Source: Ruminococcus flavefaciens
Lineage (GTDB): Bacteria; Bacillota; Clostridia; Oscillospirales; Ruminococcaceae
Direction: 5' to 3'
Assembly: GCF_900108555.1 (NCBI RefSeq)
Contig: NZ_FNWV01000001.1
Location: forward strand, 262,973-326,972
DNA length: 64,000 bases
Part shown: positions 42,611-51,820 of the stretch, one piece after another
Layout of the letters: each line of letters starts with the position of its first letter
Numbering within the stretch: the stretch's first letter is position 1
Notes under the pieces: generated by a model
What the model saw: the letters and a program-made list of their open reading frames with translations, nothing else
Databases searched by the model: none
Told to the model about the DNA's origin: nothing
Program-made: the position numbers and the translations under genes

Positions 42611-44095
42611 TTAGTCATCCCAATCGAGAGTTGTTACGTCTTCAGCAACCTTGTCCTTGAACTTATCCATAGCATCGTCCCAAGACTTGCCGCCCTCGAG
42701 GTATTCTTCTCTAACAGCTGTTACGAAGTCAGCCTTAACTGTTGCATCATAAGGTGTGATGAGTCCCTTGAAGTCGATTGACTTAGCGTTCTTAGCAAGC
42801 TCAGCGAAGTAGTTCTGACCATCCTTGAAGTTGCCGGAGATCTTCTCGTTGAATACTGTGTTGCTTGAGATAAGGTCGTCCATAACCTTAGAGTTGTTTA
42901 CATACTCAGGCTTGTTCTTAGCATAAGCTGTCATCTGAGCCTCATCTGATGTAGCTGAGAGGATGAATTCCTGAGCTTCCTTACCGTTATCTGTATTTGG
43001 ATTTACAACGATCCAAGTACCGCCCCAGTAGAATGACTGTGGTCCTTCACATACATTCCACTTACCGTACTGAGCACCGCCTTCGCCGCCTGCAGCATCG
43101 AGGAAGAATCCGCCGAAGCCCCATGTTGATACGAAGTAACCCATAACGTTACCAGAAACGCCAGCAGCTGTCCAAGCTTCATCTGACCACTGGTTGTTCT
43201 TTGTTACACCGCCGCAATCCCAAAGTGCCTTAGCTGTGTCGCCGAACTTTGTGCAGAAGTCATCGATAACGAGCTTGTTGTCCTTAACCCATGGCTGTGT
43301 ACGTCCACAAGCAAATGCCTGCCAGAGACCGCCGAGTGAGTCAGCAAGAGCAACCTTCTGACCTGACTTCTCAGAAACTTCCTTAGCAGCTGCTACGAAA
43401 GCATCCCAGTCCTTAACCTTTTCCTGCATCTCTTCAGGTGTCTTAGCTCCGAGGTATTCCTCAGCGAGGTCAGCTCTGTAAGCAAATCCGCCTGCTGCTG
43501 CCTGCCATGAAACGCCCTTACGAACACCGTCTGATGTAAGACCGATCTGGTTTGTGTAATCATACATATTTGCAAAATCTGCATCGCCGAGACCGAGCTT
43601 AGCAAGATCCAGAGTCTTTGTATCATCGTTGATGTACTTGAGTGCCCAGTCAGCTTCACAGAAGTAAACGTCGAGGTCTCCGCCATCGTTGAAGAGCTGA
43701 TCATAACGCTCAGAAGCTTCACCGCCGCCAACACCGAAGATGATAGCGTTTACGCCGTCAACCTTGTTGTTTGCGAGATCTTCAACGATTGTGTCATATG
43801 AAAGGCCCTTCCACTGTGCGATGAGGTAAGGTACGTCATCAGCGTTCCAAGCAGCAACTGTGAATGTATCGCCGTCCTGCTTAACTGAAGGATCGATTAC
43901 GTGGTCTCCGCCAACGTTGCCACCGTCAGTTGTTGTTGTTTCACCGCCGTCAGCAGCAGTTGTTGCCTCTGTAGCAGCAGCTGTTGTTGTTTCAGCCTTA
44001 TTTTCTTCCTTCTTGTCATCGCCGCAGCTTGCGAATGCTGTAGCTGTCATAGCGAGTGTAGCTACTAAAGCTAATGTTCTCTTAAGTGTGTTCAT
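42611..44095 (-). CDS. extracellular carbohydrate-binding lipoprotein
   Basis: 494 aa. Signal peptide with a lipobox-like AFASC (Cys23), an acidic Thr/Ala-rich linker (about residues 28-65, TTTAAATEATTAADGGE), then a family 1 solute-binding fold (VIDPSVKQDGDTFTVAAW onward, AWKGLS-type N-lobe, later FYWGGTWIVVNPNTDN). Captures an oligosaccharide for the two permeases. Ligand cannot be read from sequence; neighbours are plant-fibre enzymes. Start ATG preceded by AAGGAGG. Confidence 0.9.
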   Translation of the reverse strand: MNTLKRTLALVATLAMTATAFASCGDDKKEENKAETTTAAATEATTAADGGETTTTDGGNVGGDHVIDPSVKQDGDTFTVAAWNADDVPYLIAQWKGLSYDTIVEDLANNKVDGVNAIIFGVGGGEASERYDQLFNDGGDLDVYFCEADWALKYINDDTKTLDLAKLGLGDADFANMYDYTNQIGLTSDGVRKGVSWQAAAGGFAYRADLAEEYLGAKTPEEMQEKVKDWDAFVAAAKEVSEKSGQKVALADSLGGLWQAFACGRTQPWVKDNKLVIDDFCTKFGDTAKALWDCGGVTKNNQWSDEAWTAAGVSGNVMGYFVSTWGFGGFFLDAAGGEGGAQYGKWNVCEGPQSFYWGGTWIVVNPNTDNGKEAQEFILSATSDEAQMTAYAKNKPEYVNNSKVMDDLISSNTVFNEKISGNFKDGQNYFAELAKNAKSIDFKGLITPYDATVKADFVTAVREEYLEGGKSWDDAMDKFKDKVAEDVTTLDWDD

Positions 44096-44469
44096 GAGAT
44101 TTTTCCTCCTTAAATATGTATATTATACATTACCGTGTATAATATTCGTGAATTGATTTTGCGGTACGCATCGCGGTCAATCGTTCTGCCCGATGATTGT
44201 CCTCACCGCAGCGTCCGGCAGCCGTTATGTTTACCCTGTCTTCTGTTCATTGATTATAACAAGGACTTGCGTCCATGTTGATCTTGATTTTTCTAAGCAA
44301 TCATTCGCATCACTGCCCGCAAGCGGCATCAGTCACGAATGTACTCCGCAGACCTTTGTCATAAAAGCCTGACAGGACACTGTATGCTCCGCAGTGCTTT
44401 CAAATCAGCAGAACAGTTGATCCTAACTGTTTTTGTCTGCACTGTGCAACAATTGCTTTTGCATATACA
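44096..44469 (-). ncRNA. highly structured 5' leader of the sugar-uptake operon (candidate riboswitch)
   Basis: About 370 transcribed bases precede the binding-protein ATG. On the minus strand GCAGAC and GTCTGC can pair and enclose three hairpins: AACAGTT-AGGATC-AACTGTT (44412-44431), CACTG...CAGTG (44379-44397) and CCTGTCA...TGACAAAGG. Next come CATTCG...CGAATG enclosing TGCC...GGCA, a GGAC-GCAA-GTCC tetraloop hairpin (44262-44273) and GCGGT...ACCGC. CTGCGGAG recurs twice. I recognise no known riboswitch class. Structure is read by eye, not folded. Confidence 0.55.
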
Positions 44470-44498
44470 AATATACCGTATCTTGCGGTCAAAGTCAA
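44470..44498 (-). promoter_or_regulatory. sigma-A promoter of the sugar-uptake operon
   Basis: TTGACT, 17-base spacer, TATATT on the minus strand; defines the long leader. Confidence 0.65.
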
Positions 44499-44757
44499 TA
44501 TTTTGTATCGTTCTTTAATCATTTTTGAACATCATGTACATTTTCAACACCTATTTTTTGTCAATTATAACACAAATAGTACCATTTCTATCTAAAAGTT
44601 ACAAAACGGTAAAAGCAAAATAACACCTATTACACAAAGAACAAGGCTCGGTTTTATACTTATTGACTAAACTATAAAAAATATTACAGTTCTTTTGTGC
44701 GGTTTTAGTAAACTTAGTCAAACATATATTCGTATTTTTTATACAACAAGCAGCACC
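44499..44757. other. AT-rich intergenic DNA, nothing recognised
   Basis: 259 bases between the uptake-operon promoter and the stop of the dockerin protease. AT-rich, no credible ORF; no clear terminator could be assigned for the protease gene. Confidence 0.4.
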
Positions 44758-47700
44758 CTATTCGGTCATTACTTTGGTGTATATCACCATGATCTGTGAA
44801 GCGTCTACCGACGTTATAGTTCCGTCATTATTTACATCTGCCATAAGCTGCTGAGACTCGTCAAACAGACCGTCCTTTCCTACAGATACAAGTGAATAGT
44901 GCTTTAATACCAGTGATGCGTCTACAGAATCGACTTTCAGATCTCTGTTCACATCTCCCCTCGTGAAGAACACGACCTTTTCACCCTGAGATGCAAAGCT
45001 GCTGCCTGTAGCAGGATATCTGACAAGATATTCAGCGCCGTATTGCAGCTCATTAGTGCTTTTGAAGGAATTCCCCGTAAAGCTCTTTACATCATCATCG
45101 CTGACACCAAGCCTCTGCTTCTGGAGTTCTGTAAACCTTTCCCTGCTGTAACCGTAGTCCTCTGCCATTGCTTCGTACATTATATCATTCATGTAAATGA
45201 GCGGTGATGCTTCGATCGTCGCAGTACCGTTATATTTTACCACAGCCGCATCGCTGGTGTCAAACATTTTTTTATCAGGCTTTACAGCAGATGCCTGCGG
45301 TACTCTGCACAGATAGGGCTCACTCTCGAACATACCGTCGCCGCCGTCTATTTTGACGGATATCACCTCACCCGGTATCACCGAAAGGTAATAATAGCCG
45401 TTCTCAAGCATTATCCAGTCGTCACCGCTTACCTTTCTGCCCCTTGCAGAATAGTAATTATCATTCTTATCAGCATCGACGCATATCTCGATATAGTTCA
45501 TTATTTCCTCGGTAAATGGTCCGAGCACTTCTGCCGTATAATTTATTGCTATATCTGGCATTATCCTTCTTTCGGGAACTTTTACCTTTATCTCCGAACC
45601 GTCCTTGATGACGCGCAGCTCCTGTCCGCAGTATTTTCCAACGTATGAATTGATCTTCAGTTCCGTACCGTCAGGAGCATATATCTCATCTGCAAGCGAG
45701 AAATTTATAGTCTCGGACAGATCATTAAAGCCGAGTATCCTTCTGTTTATATGTACGGTCACTTCATTATCGACCTTTTCATCTCCCGAAAGTTTCAGCT
45801 TTATATCTGTATTGCCGTACTTCGCCGAAACGTTCTCTATCCAGCTGTAACCGTCATAGCTCTTTCCGCCGTATTCCGCATTGCTCGTAGTTCCGAGGAA
45901 AAGGCATACATGATCTTTATCCGAGGGAAGATCTATACTGTACTCGCTTTCGGATATCCTTTCGGCATATTTAAGGCTTTCAGCTGCTGATGTATTATAT
46001 GCAAGCCAGTTGAAAACCGCCTTCGCAGGCTCAAATTTTCTTTCAGCTGCTGCACAGAGACTTGTTTCTGGTACTGTATCGCCGTAACTGCCTGTAAGGT
46101 CTGTATAAGCAGATATGGTAACAGGTGAAGTTATTGTTATAGGTGAAGTGTATTCCTTATATTCACCGTCATCTGCTTTCCAGTATATCTTAGCGTCATC
46201 AAATCCCGATGAAAGCTCTATCTTTTCATTCTGCGGCACATATCCCTCGGCATGAGAAAATCTTACCTTGCCGATCGGATCTCCGTATACCTTCAATGAG
46301 GCATTGCCAATTCTTGTTTTGATATCACATTCGGAAAAAATATTTCTGAAAAATATCTCTTTCTTTCCTGCATCTTCAAGACGATCAGTATCTTCTTCAT
46401 CAAGTCCGTCATACAGCTGCTCGATGAAAGACTTCAACAATAGTGCCTTTTCTTCTTTGCTGTAAACCTCAACACTGTTGTATACATCTTCCCAGTCTTT
46501 TCCGTCAGCACTGATGAAGCTCTCACCTTCTCCTGTATGTGCTGCGATCTGTGCATCTGTGGCAAAACCTGTAATATCGAACAGTTCCTGTTTCTCCTCA
46601 TTCTCGGCAAAAAAACTGCTCTCGAACGGAAGTACAAAAGGAGTATCCTCGCTGTAAAGCTTAACGACTACCGAAAACTTTTCGGTGCTGTCAATGACTA
46701 CAGGCTTGTCAAGTCCCAGCTGCTGGAAGCCTGTAAGCTTTGCCTTCCCCTTTGTGACCGATGAAGGCGTTCCCGATACAGGATCGGAAGCGTCCTTGAT
46801 ATCGGTATATACCGTTATTTCATACTCGGTATCAGGATTGAGTATATACGTGCCTACTGCGCTTATCTGTGAAGGTCCGATCGCATCGAAAACATTTGCA
46901 AAATAGGAAGGGCCTTCCTCTTCGGCAGTATCATAGGCTGAATAATTCTGTATCGGTACATAGGTGTCATGCTGATAAATCACCTCATGTTCGTCAGCGT
47001 TTTCAAGTTCAAAAACGGAAAAATCGCAAAGTGTTCTGTCATAGTATGATATCCAGAAATATCCGCCATCACTGTCTTTTGTACCCCAGCTGTTCTTGCA
47101 GAGCCATGCACCGTCGCCCTCGGGCTCGTTCACGAATTTATCAGCTGAAACACTATCGTCCCAGCCGACTATGGCAACTCCGTGATCTGCAAATCTTGGT
47201 TTCTTTTTGGAATTTGAGGTGTTATACTCAGAATTCCAGTTCGATGATTTTTCAGACATATAAGATATATCCACTGCTTGTCCATTATATACGAAATCCT
47301 TTACAAGTGCGTTTACATCATCAAAGTTGCTTCTATCCGCATCAAAGTCGAAGCTGTAGGCGTTTTTCATGTGATAATCGGACTGATACTTCATAAATAC
47401 GGTCTTTGAAGCATTATCAAAAACAGCTGTATCGGAATACGGCATCGCACTTTCGTTAACAGGTCCTATCCACTGCGACCACAGATTTGAAACTATACGA
47501 GGACTTCCGCCCTCGGACAGTATACTGTTTGTGGTATTACTGCTGATCATCATCTGATCGTCGCCGTAATAGCTGTAATAAGAAGTGTGCATCTCCGAAA
47601 GGTCGATAAACGGATCAGATGCGAGCATACTTGTCTCTGCGCTTACTATAGCCGAGTGCGCCCAGCAAGTTCCGTAGTTTCCCTGATCCTTTACAGATGT

Positions 47701-48003
47701 CATGCTGTAGACCTTTCTCATATCAAAGGCTTCGGGAAGTGATGAAGCTTCTGTTTCGGAAGCTGTACCTTTTATATGTGAATATGTTATCCAAGGCACA
47801 AGATCAGAACATTTACCTACTGTGACACTGTGCAGCTGCGGCATGGAGAACGAAAATGTATGAGATGATGATATCCCTTTCTTTCCATAGTCACCGATGT
47901 TTATTAATTTGCCTGCTTCCGCATATACTGCGGCAGGAACTGAAACTGCCGTTATTATAGCTGCCGAAAATGCAGCCGAAAACCGTTTTAATATCCGCTT
48001 CAT
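44758..48003 (-). CDS. secreted papain-family (C1) cysteine protease with dockerin
   Basis: 1081 aa. Signal peptide (first ~29 residues, ending VYAEA), then a C1 peptidase domain (about 95-350) with catalytic Cys in GNYGTCWAHSA, His in DHGVAIVGWD and Asn in CKNSWGT. Middle modules are beta-rich, including a chitobiase-like C-terminal domain (SPITITSPVTISAYTDLTG). The last ~70 residues are a type I dockerin with two repeats (GDVNRDLKVDSVDASLVLKH and ADVNNDGTITSVDASQIMVI). The protein is therefore a cellulosome-borne protease. GAAAGGAG lies upstream of the ATG. Target unknown; regulation or scaffold trimming is speculation. Confidence 0.9.
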   Translation of the reverse strand: MKRILKRFSAAFSAAIITAVSVPAAVYAEAGKLINIGDYGKKGISSSHTFSFSMPQLHSVTVGKCSDLVPWITYSHIKGTASETEASSLPEAFDMRKVYSMTSVKDQGNYGTCWAHSAIVSAETSMLASDPFIDLSEMHTSYYSYYGDDQMMISSNTTNSILSEGGSPRIVSNLWSQWIGPVNESAMPYSDTAVFDNASKTVFMKYQSDYHMKNAYSFDFDADRSNFDDVNALVKDFVYNGQAVDISYMSEKSSNWNSEYNTSNSKKKPRFADHGVAIVGWDDSVSADKFVNEPEGDGAWLCKNSWGTKDSDGGYFWISYYDRTLCDFSVFELENADEHEVIYQHDTYVPIQNYSAYDTAEEEGPSYFANVFDAIGPSQISAVGTYILNPDTEYEITVYTDIKDASDPVSGTPSSVTKGKAKLTGFQQLGLDKPVVIDSTEKFSVVVKLYSEDTPFVLPFESSFFAENEEKQELFDITGFATDAQIAAHTGEGESFISADGKDWEDVYNSVEVYSKEEKALLLKSFIEQLYDGLDEEDTDRLEDAGKKEIFFRNIFSECDIKTRIGNASLKVYGDPIGKVRFSHAEGYVPQNEKIELSSGFDDAKIYWKADDGEYKEYTSPITITSPVTISAYTDLTGSYGDTVPETSLCAAAERKFEPAKAVFNWLAYNTSAAESLKYAERISESEYSIDLPSDKDHVCLFLGTTSNAEYGGKSYDGYSWIENVSAKYGNTDIKLKLSGDEKVDNEVTVHINRRILGFNDLSETINFSLADEIYAPDGTELKINSYVGKYCGQELRVIKDGSEIKVKVPERRIMPDIAINYTAEVLGPFTEEIMNYIEICVDADKNDNYYSARGRKVSGDDWIMLENGYYYLSVIPGEVISVKIDGGDGMFESEPYLCRVPQASAVKPDKKMFDTSDAAVVKYNGTATIEASPLIYMNDIMYEAMAEDYGYSRERFTELQKQRLGVSDDDVKSFTGNSFKSTNELQYGAEYLVRYPATGSSFASQGEKVVFFTRGDVNRDLKVDSVDASLVLKHYSLVSVGKDGLFDESQQLMADVNNDGTITSVDASQIMVIYTKVMTE

Positions 48004-48144
48004 AATGTACCGTGCTCCTTTCGGTGGACATTCATATCAATTATAATGAATATACTGTATCCATTTACAATGATTATACCACACCTGAGCAGGATTTGTA
48101 AAGAAAAAGCTATGCTTCATAACCGTATATCGTTCCGATCAAGT

Positions 48145-49740
48145 TTAATCCAACTCGCTCATTCTGTCGGCTATCATGCGGAATACAGGTGCTGCTGCAT
48201 CATTTCCGTATCCGCCGTTTTCAATAAAAACTGTAACTGCATATTTGGGCTTACGCGCAGGGAAAAAGCCGGTTATCCATGCGTGACATAGCTCCTCGCC
48301 TTTTGCATCTGTTTTTCCCGTCTGTGCTGTGGAGGTTTTAGCACCCACACTCATTTTCTTTGTCTTTGCCTTGGAATTCTCATTATCCCTGACCGCAAGT
48401 ATCATCATCTTTCTCAGCTGCTCCGCAGTATCTTCGCTCATGACCTGAGAATACCTTGTTTTTTTCTCGTTGCCTACTGTCTCACCGTCAACCGTCAAGC
48501 CCTTTATCAACCGCAGAACAGGCTTCTTGCCGCCATTTGCTATGGAACAGGTAAGCTGCGTTATCTGGAGCGGAGTTGCCGAAAGCTTTCCCTGTCCGAA
48601 GGAAAAATTAGCCATTTCGGCAGGTATGCTCAGCTCCTTTTCCGTGGGCAGTACTCCTGCCGAACCTATCATGCCTGTGCAAAGGTAGTTTTCTCTTCCG
48701 AACCCCAATGAATAGGCTCTTTCTCTCAGCTTTTCAAGGTCAAGGCATTGACTGAGCTCGATAAAATAGGTGTTGCAGGAATTTGTAAGAGCTTCGCTCA
48801 TTGTCTGTATGCCGTGTCCGTCAAGCTTATGGCAATTGAATATCCTGCCGTCTACGTCCGTACTTCCGCAGCAGTCGTACACAATATCTCCTGCTCCTTC
48901 TTCTATGGCTTCTGCTGCTGTAACGAGCTTGAAAACAGAGCCCACACTGTAGGAATACAATGCTCGGTTTATTAGCGGACAGTCCTTGTTTTCCATTGCT
49001 TCGTCCAGCTTTTCGGGAGAATAATTCGGGAAGCTCGCCATTGCCAGTATATCGCCGCTCTTTATATCAGCACATACTATAGCACCTGTCTTTATGCCCT
49101 TTCCGCAGTCCTCGCATATCTTTTGTATATCCTTGTCAATAGTAAGAACTACTCCGCATTTGTATGAATTTGTACGGAATACGCTTTTGCCGTTGCCCGT
49201 CAATATCCTTCCGAAGCCGTCAGTTTCGTATGATACACTGTTATTTGGATAATCAGCTCTCAGGATAGAATTATATGCATATTCCACACCGTCAGCTCCC
49301 TCATTATCCGAAAGATAGCCTATTACGTGTCTTGCAGTCTGTCTTTCGCTGTATCTCTGCGGTACTTTGAATATAGTCAATCCGTCACTTTCATAGGCTA
49401 AGGAAGTACACTCAAACTCGAAAGGCAGTCCTTTGTCATATTCTTCATAGAATTTGTCACGGTCAACTGCGTATTCCGCTGTTATTTCCCTGTCCGTCAT
49501 ATCTGGAACTGCTACTGCTTTCAGTTTTGTTTCCGCATTTGTCAGCGGACGCATTTTTGTATCGTATATCGTTCCCTGACACCGTCCGACTTCATATGTG
49601 AATATCCTGCTCTGCTGAGCGGCAGGTACGTTTTTCTGCTCCAGCGCAAGTCTGTAATAGTTTGCGGTTATCACTGTGAAGCTGATAAAAAATGCAGCCG
49701 TAAGTACTATTACTCCGTGCTCTCCGCGTTTTCTGACCAT
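48145..49740 (-). CDS. class B penicillin-binding protein (transpeptidase)
   Basis: 531 aa. One N-terminal membrane helix (about residues 9-27), a PBP dimerisation-type region, and a transpeptidase domain with SVFK (Ser268-Lys271) and SCN (321-323). The third box reads KTS (468-470) followed by TAQTG, where KTG is standard; the codon is TCC, so it is not a one-base change from GGN. Size and layout fit the PbpA/FtsI-like group of clostridia. RBS AGAGGTG. Cross-links peptidoglycan; a morphogenetic or sporulation role cannot be told from sequence. Confidence 0.88.
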   Translation of the reverse strand: MVRKRGEHGVIVLTAAFFISFTVITANYYRLALEQKNVPAAQQSRIFTYEVGRCQGTIYDTKMRPLTNAETKLKAVAVPDMTDREITAEYAVDRDKFYEEYDKGLPFEFECTSLAYESDGLTIFKVPQRYSERQTARHVIGYLSDNEGADGVEYAYNSILRADYPNNSVSYETDGFGRILTGNGKSVFRTNSYKCGVVLTIDKDIQKICEDCGKGIKTGAIVCADIKSGDILAMASFPNYSPEKLDEAMENKDCPLINRALYSYSVGSVFKLVTAAEAIEEGAGDIVYDCCGSTDVDGRIFNCHKLDGHGIQTMSEALTNSCNTYFIELSQCLDLEKLRERAYSLGFGRENYLCTGMIGSAGVLPTEKELSIPAEMANFSFGQGKLSATPLQITQLTCSIANGGKKPVLRLIKGLTVDGETVGNEKKTRYSQVMSEDTAEQLRKMMILAVRDNENSKAKTKKMSVGAKTSTAQTGKTDAKGEELCHAWITGFFPARKPKYAVTVFIENGGYGNDAAAPVFRMIADRMSELD

Positions 49741-49827
49741 TATATCACCTCTATGATATAGTCTTGTCAGTTTTGTGAGTTCATATGCAAAAGCGTTCAG
49801 TTCAACTGTTATGTCCCTGTAAAAACA

Positions 49828-49885
49828 CAGAGGACCCTTTCACGAGAAAGAGTCCCCCGATAACTTCTATATGATCATCACGTTA
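49828..49885 (-). repeat. 3'-end hairpin repeat downstream of the GH5 gene (copy B)
   Basis: GGACCCTTTC-ACGA-GAAAGAGTCC stem followed by CGATAAC and TATATGATCATCACGTTA. It matches the pattern of 25450-25515 downstream of recN and lies at the same distance from a stop codon, so both are probably members of one repeat family that also terminates transcription. Confidence 0.5.
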
Positions 49886-49903
49886 AAGCAGAAGTATTTA
49901 TAG

Positions 49904-51538
49904 TTATTTTACAGGTTCAAGAGATGATATCTTATGGAGAAGGAATTCCTGAATACGTACAGCATCGTTAGATGTGATGCCCTTGCTTGCAGTGTCAACA
50001 TCGGCGTTTAACTGACCTTGCGCTGTTATGGCTTTTTCATCTGTTCCATCAAGACCGTATTTGTTCGGATTTGCAAGGCTCTGCATGATAAGCACTATAT
50101 CCGACATATCTACATCTCCGTCACAGTTAGCATCGCCCCAAACTGTTACAGCAGGCAGTACAACGGTCGTGCTTGTAACTGTAGAAGTCGCTGTCTCACT
50201 TGCAGATGTGACAATTGAAGTAACAGTTGTTGTAGTTTCCGTAACTGTTGTGGTGGTCGCAGAAGTTGTAGTAGTTGTTGAAGTTGTGGTAACAGATGAA
50301 GTCGTTGTTGTGACAGTAGTTTCCTTTGGCTCAGATCCTGATATCTCGTTGAAAAGCTTCTTCAGTTCCTGATCCACAAGCTTGCAGTTAGTTCTGTCAT
50401 AGTGTCCCTTAGTAACTGTTCCGTCATCTGCTGTAGAGTCGGGAGTTGACCAGAGTATGGGACAAAGTCCGTGTTCGTATGCTGATCTGCATACAGAGCT
50501 GAGGAAAAGTCTTACGGACTCGGCTTCTTTACCCTTTGTAGGACAGCCGTATTCGCCGACTATTACAGGTATCCCCTTGTCAATGTAGCCTTTTTTCATC
50601 ATTTCCATATTGTCGTTGAGTTCCTTGAAATCATCGGCTGTTCCCCATGTGGAACGTGCCTTTGCCCATGACTCATCCTTATCCTCGAGGATAGCAAAAC
50701 CTGCGGGGGTATAATAATGTACTGAAACAGCCATACGGTTTGCGGGATCGTCAGGCATTTTGAAAAGAGGATCACAGGTACGGTCAAAGCCTGTATTATA
50801 ACCTGATATGAGCAGATGACGCTTAGGATTGTTACCGCCTGAATTTCTCACAACATCAACGAACTTCTGGTTGATCTCGTTTACAAGTCCGTAGGACTCA
50901 GCCTTTCCGTCGGTACTGCCCCACGGATTCCATACACTCTCCCAGCCAAGCTCTTCGTTCTGTGACTCAAACATGAGCTTGTCGCCGTAATCCTTGAAGC
51001 TGTCGGATATCTGCTCCCACATTACCTTGTAACGCTTCATGCACTCATCTTTATCATCAGGGAATTTGTTCACCCAGCCGTTATCCCAATGGATATTGAT
51101 GATACAGTACATATCCGCATCAATTACCCAGTCAACGATCTCATGTACACGCGCATCAAGTTCCTCGCTGATCTTGTAATTATCGCCCATAAGGTTCGAC
51201 CACGCCACAGGCACACGAACGACTCCGAAGCCCTCGTCAGCCATTCCCTGTATCATGGCTTTTGTGATAACGGGGCTGCCCCATGCTGTTTCATAATCCT
51301 TGACTGTAAGGATACCGTCGCCCCACTGTGCATCAACATCGGCTATCCAGTCGCCGCAGGCTTCCATAGTATTGCCGAGATTGATACCTATTCCCATGTC
51401 CTTGACTATCTCCATAGTCGTCATGTCGCGCATACTGTTCTCAGCAGCACACACATTTTTGTCGTATTGCGGAAAACTTCCCAAAACAGAAGTCAGCATA
51501 GCAGCCGCAGCAACAAAACTCGCTTTCTTGATCACCAT
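49904..51538 (-). CDS. GH5 endoglucanase-type cellulase with dockerin
   Basis: 544 aa from the ATG at 51538 (AAGGAGG upstream; an in-frame ATG at 51622 would precede the signal peptide). Signal peptide about 1-30, GH5 domain about 40-400 with GINLGNTMEACGDW, acid/base Glu195 in ESQNEE and nucleophile Glu329 in VIVGEYGC. A 60-residue Thr/Ser/Val linker leads to a type I dockerin (GDANCDGDVDMSDIVLIMQS and later NADVDTASKGITSNDAVRIQ). Secreted cellulosomal cellulase or related beta-glucanase; subfamily not assigned. Confidence 0.92.
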   Translation of the reverse strand: MVIKKASFVAAAAMLTSVLGSFPQYDKNVCAAENSMRDMTTMEIVKDMGIGINLGNTMEACGDWIADVDAQWGDGILTVKDYETAWGSPVITKAMIQGMADEGFGVVRVPVAWSNLMGDNYKISEELDARVHEIVDWVIDADMYCIINIHWDNGWVNKFPDDKDECMKRYKVMWEQISDSFKDYGDKLMFESQNEELGWESVWNPWGSTDGKAESYGLVNEINQKFVDVVRNSGGNNPKRHLLISGYNTGFDRTCDPLFKMPDDPANRMAVSVHYYTPAGFAILEDKDESWAKARSTWGTADDFKELNDNMEMMKKGYIDKGIPVIVGEYGCPTKGKEAESVRLFLSSVCRSAYEHGLCPILWSTPDSTADDGTVTKGHYDRTNCKLVDQELKKLFNEISGSEPKETTVTTTTSSVTTTSTTTTTSATTTTVTETTTTVTSIVTSASETATSTVTSTTVVLPAVTVWGDANCDGDVDMSDIVLIMQSLANPNKYGLDGTDEKAITAQGQLNADVDTASKGITSNDAVRIQEFLLHKISSLEPVK

Positions 51539-51590
51539 AAAAATTTCCTCCTTAAAATTAATATCCCGATCGAACCTCTCCCTGATCTGT

Positions 51591-51619
51591 ATTATATCAC
51601 CTTTTTTTATGCAATGCAA
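51591..51619 (-). promoter_or_regulatory. sigma-A promoter of the GH5 gene
   Basis: TTGCAT, 17-base spacer ending TGA, TATAAT on the minus strand, about 55 bases before the ATG. Confidence 0.7.
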
Positions 51620-51750
51620 CATAATTTTGATATTTTTAGGTATTTTAGGTACTAATATTGTTACAAATTGAACCTAATCTGTGTTTTGTCCACCTAAAGT
51701 CAAAAATCAGCAGTAAAAATCACATATTCTTCCTGAGCTGGATAAAAAAA

Positions 51751-51787
51751 TCGCGGAACCACATTTCACAGAAATGTTATTCCACGA
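51751..51787 (-). terminator. terminator of the EAL-domain gene
   Basis: TCGTGGAA-TAACATTT against AAATGT-GGTTCCGCGA (wobbles) with CTGTG loop and T7 on the minus strand, 33 bases beyond the stop. Confidence 0.8.
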
Positions 51788-51820
51788 TCATCAATATTAA
51801 TATTTATATCAGCACTTTAT

